In this document: positions 56,969 through 64,000 of the stretch, one piece after another | Position numbering within the stretch: the stretch's first letter is position 1 | How the letters are laid out: every line of letters begins with the position of its first letter | From: Bog-532 sp963742865 | GTDB taxonomy: Bacteria; Actinomycetota; Actinomycetes; Streptosporangiales; Streptosporangiaceae | DNA length: 64,000 nucleotides | Assembly (NCBI GenBank): GCA_963742865.1 | Contig: CAVUNW010000007.1 | Location: 62,001 to 126,000 of the forward strand | Reading direction: 5' to 3' | The notes under the pieces: generated by a model | Database searches by the model: none | The model's input: the letters and a program-made list of their open reading frames with translations, nothing else | Told to the model about the DNA's origin: nothing | Position numbers and translations under genes: made by a program

Positions 56969-58459
56969 TGGGCCGTCTCCTTCACGCGGTCTGGCTGCGA
57001 CAGCAGCGCGGCGGCGACGCGTTCCAGCCCGGCGGCGCGGGAGGCCTTGACGAGCACGACGTCACCGCCGGCCAGCCGGCCGCGGAGTGCCGCGACGGCG
57101 CCCGGGCCGTCCGGCACGCTGATCGCCTCGCCGCGCCATCCCGCGCAGTGGCCAGGGCCCCGTCGAGGATAGGGTCTGCCTCTTTACCGACAACGATCAG
57201 ACCGGCCACCCCGGTTCCGGCGGCCAGCGCGCCCGATCTCCTCGTGGCTGGCCCGGGACTCCTCGCCCAGCTCGGCCATCTGGCCCGAGGACGGCGAACG
57301 AGCGCCGGCCGCGGGCCATGTGGCGCCAGCGGCGTCCAGCGCGGCCCGGACCGATTCGGGGTTGGCGTTGTAGGCGTCGTTGACGACGGTCACGCCGCCC
57401 GGGCGCCTGCGTGACCTCCATCCGCCACCGGCTGCGTGCGGTGGCGGCGGACAGGGCGTCGGCGATGCTCGGCGCGGGCCAGGCCCAGCTCGGCGGCGAT
57501 GGCCGCGGCGGCCAGGGCGTTCGGCACCTGGTGGGCGCCGTGCAGGGCCAGCCGGACCGGGGCCGCCCCGGCCGGGGTCACCAGCGTGAAGCTCGCGCGG
57601 CCGAGGTCGTCCAGGCGGACGTCAGCGGCGGCGAAGTCGGGCGCCCGGTGCTGCGCGGTACGGGGGCCATGGGGCCGGGAGGGTCAGGGCTGGCGAGGCG
57701 GGCGTTATTGGCGGCGAGCCCGAACGTCACGACCCGGGCCTCGGTCCGCGCGGCCATGGCCATGCACCCGGGGGTCGTCGGCGTTCAGGATCGCGACGCC
57801 GCCGGCGGCCGCGGCGGGCAGGGCCGCGGGCAGTTCCCCCTTGGCCCGGGCGACCTGCTCGATGCCGCCGAACTCCCCGGTGTGCGCGTGCCCCACGTTG
57901 AGCACGGCGCCGATCCGCGGCGGGGCGATCTCGCACAGGCTGGCGATGTGCCCGGCGCCGCGGGCGGCCAGCTCCAGGACCAGGTAACGGGTGCTGCTCG
58001 TCCGCGCGCAGCACGGTCAGCGGGAAGCCGAACTCGTTGTTGTAGGAGCCTTCCGGTGCGACCGTCGGGCCCGAGGCGCTCGACCAGCTGAGCGGTCAGG
58101 TCCTTGGTCGAGGTCTTGCCCGAGGAACCGGTGATGCCCGGCGATCGTTACCTGCGGCAGCCGGGCCATCACCTCCTGGGCCAGCCGGGCCAGCGCGGCG
58201 GGCACGTCGCTCGACGATCAGGGCGGGCACGCCGCACGGGCGGGTGCCCAGCACGGCCACCGCGCCGGCGGCGATGGCCGCGGCCGGCGAAGTCGTGCCC
58301 GTCGGCCCGCTCCCCCTCGACCGCGGCGAACAGGCCCCCGGGGCGGCGCGGCGCGAGTCGATGACGACCGGGCCGGTCGACCACGGCGGCCGGATCCGCG
58401 CCCCCGTCCAGCCGGGCCCCGGTGATCCGGGCGATCTCATCCAGCGGGAGCGGGATCAC
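56965..58459 (-). CDS. murF: MurF ligase (D-Ala-D-Ala adding), frameshifted
   Basis: ATP-dependent ligase joining D-Ala-D-Ala to UDP-MurNAc-tripeptide. GTG 58459 overlaps the murE stop and starts IPLPLDEIARITGARLDGG. Later pieces are GPVVIDSRRAAPG, the P-loop ITGSSGKTSTKDL, GSYNNEFGFPLTVLRADE, VLNVGHAHTGEFGGIEQVA, VAILNADDPRVHGH, NDAYNANPESVRAALDA, LGQMAELGEESRASHEEIG and GLIVVGKEADPI. They lie in all frames with many indels, particularly between 57160 and 57770. It ends VKETAQ, with a TGA overlapping mraY. Confidence 0.87.
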
Positions 58460-60051
58460 AGTTCCCCCTTCGGGTGGGCCGCGTGCGGGCCTCGGGCCCG
58501 GCGCCGCAGCGCCTCGGCGGTGACCTCACGGTCGTCGAACGGGAGCACGCGGCCTGCCACGTACTGGCCGCGCTCGTGGCCCTTGCCTGCGACCAGGACC
58601 ACGTCACCCTTGGCGGCCGTGGAGACCGCCAGGCCGATGGCCGCGGCCCGGTCCGGCTCCACGATCACGTGCGCGCGGCGCCGCTGCCGGCACCGCCGAC
58701 CGCGCCATCCAGCATGGCCGCGAGGATGGCCAGCGGATCCTCCGAGCGTGGGTTGTCGCTGGTGAAGATGGCCACGTCGGCCAGGCGGCCGCGGCGGCGC
58801 CCATCAGCGGGCGCTTGGCCCGGTCCCGGTCGCCGCCGCAGCCGAGCACGATGATCAGCCTGCCCTGGGTCACCGGGCGCAGCGCGCCCAGCACCGCCTC
58901 GACCGCGCCGGGCTTGTGCGAGTAGTCGACCAGCACGGTCAGGTCGGGTGCGGCGCCGCCCAGCGGCTCGATCCGCTCCAGCCGGCCGGGCACGCCGGGG
59001 CAGGACCCGATACGCCGGCCACCGCGTCGTCCAGCCCGATGCCCGCCTCGACCAGGGCCACGATCGCCCCAGCGCGTTGGCCACGTTGAACGGGCCGACC
59101 AGGGCCAGCGAGCGCGTCGGCTTCCACGCCACCGGGCCCGATGACCCGGAACGTGCTGCCGTCCGCGCCCGACCCGCACGTTCTCGGCCCGCCAGTCCGC
59201 GTCCGGGTTGCCGGTCGCGGAGAAGGTGGTGATCGGGATCGGCGCGCTCGGCCGCGAGCCGCCGCCCGTAGCCGTCGTCGAGGTTGACCACCCCCGCGGC
59301 GGCGTACTCGCGGGGTGAACAGCCGGGCCTTGGCCGCGAAGTAGTCCTCCAGGTCGGCGTGGAAGTCCAGGTGGTCCTGCGACAGGTTGGTGAAGATCGC
59401 GACGTCGTAGTGGGTGCCCGCGACCCGGCCGAGCGCCAGCGCGTGGCTGGAGACCTCCATGGCCGCGGCGGTGACGCCGCGCTCGGCCATGGTGGCCAGC
59501 AGGGCCTGCAGGTCGGTGGCCTCGGGCGTGGTCAGCTCGCTGGCCTGCACGCTCGGTCGCCGATCCGGGTCTCCACCCCGCCGATCAGGCCGGTCACGTG
59601 CCCGGCCATCCGCAGCCCGGCCTCGAGCCAGGTAGCTCGTGGTGGTCTTGCCGCTGGTGCCGGTGACGCCGATCAGCCGGAGCCGCCGGCGGGGTCGCCG
59701 TACACCCAGCAGGCGACCTCGCCCAGCCGGGCCCGCGGGTCGGTCACCACGAAGACCGGCACGCCCGCTTGCGGCGGCGCGGTCCCGCCCGGCCGGATCG
59801 GTCAGGATCGCCACGGCACCGGCGGCCACCGCAGCGGCACTGAACTCGGCCCCGTGCACCCGGGTGCCCGGCAGCGCGGCGTACAGGTCGCCGGGCCGCA
59901 CCATCCGCGAGTCATGGGTGACCCCGCACCGGCGGCATCGTCCGGCCAGGTCCGTTAAGAGTTACGATCGCGGCGGGACGGACGGAACCCGCGGTCGGCG
60001 GGAAGCTCCACGCCGAGCAGCGCGCCGAGGCCGGAAAGCGGGCGGGCTCAC
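58456..60051 (-). CDS. murE: MurE ligase (diaminopimelate adding), frameshifted
   Basis: Adds the third stem residue to UDP-MurNAc-dipeptide. The likely start is GTG 60051, giving after a shift PLSGLGALLGVELPADRG. The next frame has GVTHDSRMVRPGDLYAALPG, the P-loop GVTGTSGKTTTSYLA, ELTTPEATDLQALLATMAER, VSSHALALGRVAGTHYDVAI, FTNLSQDHLDFHADLEDYFA and DLTVLVDYSHKPGAVEAVLG. The substrate motif SDNPRSEDPLAILAAML has the DNPR form typical of diaminopimelate-adding enzymes. The end is AGKGHERGQYVAGRVLPFDD. Numerous indels, and an in-frame TAA near 59955 that also suggests an error. The stop overlaps murF. Confidence 0.87.
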
Positions 60052-60100
60052 AGTTCGGGTGGGACGGATGGCCACGGGCACGCGGAGAGGTTACCTCCTA

Positions 60101-62314
60101 TCAGGGGCCGGTGAGCGGCACGTCCGCAGGCTTGGCCCCGTCCGGCGGAATCTTCATGGTCTGCAGCGCGAACTTCATCACCTGATAGAAGACCGGGCCC
60201 GCCACGACCGCGCCGAAGTAGCCGTTCTTCTTCGGGTTCTGCACGTTGACCGAGACCACGAGCTGGGGGTTATCGCCGGGCGCCATCCCGATCTAGCTGG
60301 ACCCGTACTTGCACAGGCACTTCTTGGCCGGATCCAGTTCCTGGGACGTGCCGGTCTTCGCGGCGATGGCGTAGCCGGGGATCACGCCCCACGGCTGGCC
60401 GCCCGCCAGGTCGACCCCCGGCACCTGCTGCATCGCCCCGATCAGGCTCCGGGCCGTGCTGGCCTGGATGACCCGGCGGGACGGGGACGCGGGTGCGGGC
60501 GTGTACGTGCCGGCGCTGTTCGTGGTCCCCTGCACGATCGTCGGCTGGACGCGCACGCCGCCGTTCGCGATCGTCGCGTACACGCTGGCCATCTGCAGCG
60601 CGGTCACGTCGACGCCCTGGCCAAACGACAGGGTGTACCGCTCGTTGCCCCACCACGCCGAGGGCGACGGCAGCAGGCCGATCGATTCGCCGGGAAGGTT
60701 CACGCCGGTCGGTGCGTCGAGGCCGAACGCCCGCAGGTAGTCGTACTGGGTCTGCGGCGGGACGTGCCGGACGACCTGGACCATGCCGTCGTTGCTGGAG
60801 TGGGCCAGGATGCCGGCGATGGTCCAGCGCTCGACGGGGTGGTACTCCGCGTCGTGGAAGGTGAAGCCGCCGATGTTGATCACGTCGGGCACGGTGTAGG
60901 TGCTCGTGATCGTCTGGCCGCCCTTTTCCATCGCCGCCGCGGCGGTGATCACCTTGCCAGTGCTGCCCGGCTCGAAGATGTTCTGGACGGCCAGGTTGGA
61001 GGTGGCCTGAGGATTGGCGGACGAGGGATCATAGGCCGGCCACTGCGCCATGGCCAGGATCTTGCCCGTGCCGGGCTGCATGACCACGACCGTGCAGTTG
61101 TCCGCCTGGGACTTGATCACCTGCTGCTGGCAGGCCTGCTGGGCCTCCCATTGCAGCGCGGGGACAATCGTCAGGCGCAGTCCGCTGCCGTTGACGGCGG
61201 GCGTGTTCTTGCCCGCGGCCAGCGGGATCTGCTCGCCGTTGGTACCGACCTGGAACTGCTCGTGACCGGGCTTGCCCGCCAGCAGCGCGTTGTCGGAGTA
61301 CTCCAGCCCGGCGCCGCCGGCCAGGTTGCCGGTCGGGGTCGTCTGGGTGAAGCCGAGCAGGTTGGAGGTGGCGTTGCCGTCGGGGTAGATCCGGGTGTAG
61401 CTGGCCTGCATCGCGATGCCGGGCAGCCCGGTGCCGACGGTCATCCCGCCGGTGCTGGAGGTCCCGGTGGCGCCCGGCAGCGCCAGCCCCTTGATCTGGT
61501 CGGCGACCTGCTGCGTGACCCCCTTCTCGAGCACCACGTAATCGCGTGAGGTCGGGTTCTGCAGCAGGGTGAGGATGCTCGCCTGGGTCATGGCGAGCGG
61601 CCCGGCCAGGTCGGCGGCGATCTGCGGCATCTGCGCCGCCGTCATCATCGCCGGGTCCGCGTAGACCAGGTAGGTCTGCACGGTGATGGCCAGCGGCTGC
61701 CCGTTCGCGGCCGTGATCGCGCCGCGCACGGCGGGAATGTTCTCGCCCTGCAACCGCTGGGCCTGCGCCAGCTGCAGGTAGGCGCCGGACTCAAAACCCT
61801 GGAGCTGAATCAGCCGCCCGGCGAACAGGGACAGCACGAAGGCAATGGCCAGCAGGGTGATCCCCAGCCGCCGTCCCGGGTCGGCCCGCGGCCGCAGGAC
61901 ACGGCGCACCACGGCGCGCGGGCGCGGGGTGCGGCCGTTGCGGGTGAGTCCCGGCCGGGCGGGCCGGAGGCCGGGCTGCTTCGGTGCGGGGGGGTTCGGG
62001 CGTGGCGGCCTCGCGCCCGCCGATTTGATTCCCGTGGGCCTGGCTCCCCCGGGCCGGGGGCCGACCGGCCTGGCTCCGCTGGGGTTGCCTGCCGCCTTGC
62101 CCCCGCTCGGGTCACCGGCCGCTGGCCTGCCGCCGCTGGGGTTGCCTGCTGGTGGCCTGGGCCCCGGCCGGGGCGCCTTGGACGCACTGGGCCGCCGCGT
62201 CCCGCGCATGGGCCCGGGCCGTCCCGGTCCCGGGCCGCCCCGGCCCGCGCCTGCTCCCCCGCGTGAGTCGCGCCCCCCACCACGCGGCTCACGTCCCCCG
62301 CCCCGCATGGTCAT
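60101..62314 (-). CDS. ftsI: FtsI (PBP3) transpeptidase with an in-frame TAG near its end
   Basis: Class B penicillin-binding protein of the septum. ATG 62314 overlaps the ftsL stop. A cytoplasmic leader of about 140 residues is rich in Pro, Arg and Gly, with NPSGGRPAAGDPSGGKA-like repeats. The membrane helix LGITLLAIAFVLSLFAGRLI follows. The transpeptidase domain has the nucleophile motif in EPGSTGKVITAAAAMEKG, the SxN in LAHSSNDGMVQV and KTG in AKTGTSQELD. At 60295-60293 a TAG stands where the family usually has Tyr or Phe (KYGSS, stop, IGMAPGDNPQLVVSV); the same frame then continues 63 residues to 60101. The catalytic motifs precede the stop. Confidence 0.92.
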
Positions 62315-63047
62315 GGGGTGTAACCAGGGACCTTGATATTCGCGGCGGCGCCGGTGGCGGCGTCGCTAGAGATCTTGCCGGTCTTCACGTTGAGGAACTG
62401 GATCTGGGCGACCGGGCGCATGCCGAGCTGTTCGGCCCGCTGGGCGATCACGCTCGGCGCCTGGTCCTGGGCGACCTGCTGCTGCAGGGCCTGCTGCTGC
62501 TTGACCAGCGCCTGGTTCTGCTGCTGCAGGTTGGAGATGCGGAATGAACCGGCGGCGAGCGTCGTGCTGATCACGAGCAGGCACACCAGGGCGCCGCACA
62601 GCATGCCCACGATCAGCAGGATGAACGGCATCCGGCGGCGGCCCTCGGCGGCCGCACGGGGAGCGCGCCGGCGCCGGGGCCGGGGCCGGGGCGGGCGGGG
62701 GCGGGGGCGGGGGCGGGGGCTTGGGGAGGTCAGCGGTCCTGGGACGAGTGTCGGGCCGGGGAAGGGTGGCTGCCCGGGGCGGGACTGCCCCCGGACGGGG
62801 CGGCGCCGGAACGCGGGTGGCGGTGGCCGCGCGCGCCGACGGCGCCGGGCGCTCCGCGCGTTCCGGGCGCTCCGCGCGTTCCGGGCGCTCCGCGCGTTCC
62901 GGGCGCGCCGGGCGGCGCCGGGGCGCGCCTCGGCCGGGGCGCACGGGCGGGGCGCGGCGGGGCCGTTCCCCGGGCCGGCTGGGCCAGACGCGGCGGGACG
63001 CCCCCCCGGTTCCGCGGGGGCGCTGAGTCGCTTATTCGGGTCGCCAT
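62311..63047 (-). CDS. ftsL: FtsL-type division protein with long Pro-rich leader, frameshifted
   Basis: The C-terminal part is typical. The membrane helix MPFILLIVGMLCGALVCLLV is followed by a leucine-zipper-like coiled coil rich in Gln (RISNLQQQNQALVKQQQALQ) and an extracytoplasmic end, KVPGYTP. Upstream, an ATG at 63047 begins MATRISDSAPPRNRGGVPPR and runs through a Pro/Ala/Arg/Gly leader with three GAPGTR repeats and a polyproline stretch before joining the helix by at least two shifts. A leader of about 130 residues is much longer than in model FtsL. It lies 31 nt after rsmH and overlaps ftsI. Confidence 0.75.
62675..62727. repeat. G-tract array in the ftsL leader
   Basis: Plus-strand runs of GGGG separated by single or double C or CC, including four GGGGGC units, at 62675-62727. 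They encode polyproline and Pro-Ala on the minus strand. The G-rich strand could form a G-quadruplex and would also be error-prone in sequencing. Confidence 0.6.
62847..62900. repeat. Three perfect 18-bp repeats in the ftsL leader
   Basis: GGGCGCTCCGCGCGTTCC occurs three times without gaps (62847, 62865, 62883). On the minus strand it encodes GAPGTR three times. Confidence 0.9.
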
Positions 63048-63078
63048 GTCATCCGCCCCTTCATGCCGTTCACGCCGT

Positions 63079-64000
63079 TCACGCCGCCTTCCGGATCCGC
63101 ATCGCGGCCCGGAGCCGCGCCGATGCCGCACGTGGGTTCGCGGCGAGTTCTTCTGGTGATGGCCGCAGCGCTCCCCGGGTCAGCAGGCGGAACTGCGGCC
63201 CGCTGCCGGGCAGCGGCACCGGCAGGCCGGGCGGGGTGGTGTCGGCGGCGGCCGCGGCGAGCACCCGCTTCACCGCGCGGTCTTCGAGCGAGTGGTAGGC
63301 CAGGACGACGATCCGCCCGCCCACCGAGAGCAGGTCGAGGGCGGCGGGCAGCGCGCGGCCGAGGATGGCCAGCTCGCGGTTCACCTCGATCCGCAGCGCC
63401 TGGAAAGTGCGCTTGGCGGGGTGACCGCCGGTCCGCCGGGTGGCGGCGGGTATCGCGTCCCGGACAATGTCGCTCAGCCGGCCCGTGGACGTGATCGGGG
63501 ACCGGGTCCGCTCGCGCACGACCGCGTCCGCGATCCGCCGGGCGAACCGCTCCTCGCCGTAGTCACGCAGCACGCGGGCCAGTTCCCCGGCCGGGTAACT
63601 GTTCACGACCTCGGCCGCGGTGAGCTCGCGGGTGCGGTCCATCCGCATGTCCAGGGGCGCGTCCTGGGAGTACGCGAAGCCGCGCTCGGGGTCGTCGAGC
63701 TGCGGGGACGACACCCCGAGGTCGAACAGGACGGCCTGCACGCCGTCCAGGCCCGCGGCGGCGACGACGGCCGGGATCTCGTCGTAGAAGGCGTGTACGA
63801 GGATGACCCGGTCCGCGTAGGCGGACAGCAGTTCGCGGGACCGCTCGATCGCGGTCAGGTCGGCGTCGACGCCGATCAGGATCATGCCGGGGTAGGCGGC
63901 GAGCAGGGCCCGGGCGTGGCCCGCGCGACCGAGCGTCGCGTCCAGGAGGACCGCGCCGTCCGGCTCCAGGGCGGGCCCGAGGAGGGCCACGACGGTGTCC
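63079..64000 (-). CDS. rsmH: 16S rRNA m4C1402 methyltransferase, partial
   Basis: SAM-dependent methyltransferase (MraW) at the head of the division/cell-wall cluster, modifying C1402 of 16S rRNA. The N-terminus lies beyond the window; codons for DTVVALLGPAL are still readable at the edge, before the first in-window ATG. Motifs are the SAM loop region LLDATLGRAGHARALLAA, FDLGVSSPQLDDPERGFAYS, DAPLDMRMDRTRELTAAEVV, KRTFQALRIEVNRELAILGR and AYHSLEDRAVKRVL. The visible part is uninterrupted and ends at 63079, just before ftsL. Confidence 0.95.
   Translation of the reverse strand, partial: DTVVALLGPALEPDGAVLLDATLGRAGHARALLAAYPGMILIGVDADLTAIERSRELLSAYADRVILVHAFYDEIPAVVAAAGLDGVQAVLFDLGVSSPQLDDPERGFAYSQDAPLDMRMDRTRELTAAEVVNSYPAGELARVLRDYGEERFARRIADAVVRERTRSPITSTGRLSDIVRDAIPAATRRTGGHPAKRTFQALRIEVNRELAILGRALPAALDLLSVGGRIVVLAYHSLEDRAVKRVLAAAAADTTPPGLPVPLPGSGPQFRLLTRGALRPSPEELAANPRAASARLRAAMRIRKAA

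Noticed and set aside
10800..60295. Recoding of TAA/TAG as sense codons
   Set aside because: TAG ends mraY, ppgK, hisF and dnaE and TAA ends ileS in this window, so both work as normal stops.

Overview
The window is a very GC-rich stretch of chromosome from an actinomycete. The evidence is the gene order, which follows the Streptomyces polA-to-dcw region as I remember it (polA, pdtaR, pyk, gltBD, lgt, trpABC, hisI, hisFAHBCD, dnaE, lspA, rluD, ileS, divIVA, yggT, sepF, yggS, ftsZ and the division/cell-wall cluster). Other support comes from GTG/TTG starts, ATGA-type gene overlaps, leaderless promoters with TANNNT -10 boxes, a DUF222/13E12 HNH protein, a furA-katG pair and a translational T-box in front of ileS. 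I cannot name a species.

Layout. 1-1.8 kb: the polA start and a secreted aldose 1-epimerase. 2.4-4.1 kb: a PdtaR-type ANTAR regulator, a type I tRNA with anticodon CAA and a LAGLIDADG-like gene. 4.1-12.9 kb (minus): glyA, a gutted pyk, gltD and gltB. 13.0-18.8 kb (minus): an lgt-like gene, trpA, trpB, trpC, a response regulator, the trp-associated membrane protein and hisI. 18.9-21.0 kb: a DinB-like protein, a small membrane protein and ppgK. 21.0-26.3 kb (minus): hisDCBHAF as one overlapping operon. 26.4-29.1 kb: furA-katG. 29.2-31.4 kb: small genes and a deletion scar joining two gene remnants. 31.4-35.1 kb: dnaE. 35.1-37.9 kb: tandem repeats and a DUF222-HNH gene. 37.9-40.0 kb (minus): rluD, lspA and a DksA-like gene. 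40.1-43.7 kb: T-box and ileS. 43.5-64.0 kb (minus): a hypothetical membrane protein, divIVA, yggT, sepF, yggS, then ftsZ, ftsQ, murC, murG, ftsW, mraY, murF, murE, ftsI, ftsL and rsmH.

The genes fall into housekeeping modules. They cover glutamate, tryptophan and histidine synthesis, replication (DnaE, PolA), isoleucyl-tRNA charging, peroxide defence, and septation with peptidoglycan precursor synthesis.

Data quality matters here. Many essential genes (glyA, gltD, trpC, hisI, all of hisABCDH, murC, murE, murF, murG, ftsQ, ftsW, mraY) carry single-base frameshifts whose two halves are both well conserved. This looks like uncorrected indel errors in a draft assembly rather than biology. Separately, several larger losses stand out: the core of pyk, trpE, pgeF, murD, and the 5' halves of a divergent oxidoreductase/regulator pair. 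gltB and ftsI also carry in-frame stops. The most interesting items that do not depend on indels are the CAA tRNA with a short variable loop, the Lgt-like protein lacking family catalytic residues, the LspA with a pentapeptide-repeat tail, and the long low-complexity tails on FtsZ, FtsI, FtsL and MurG.
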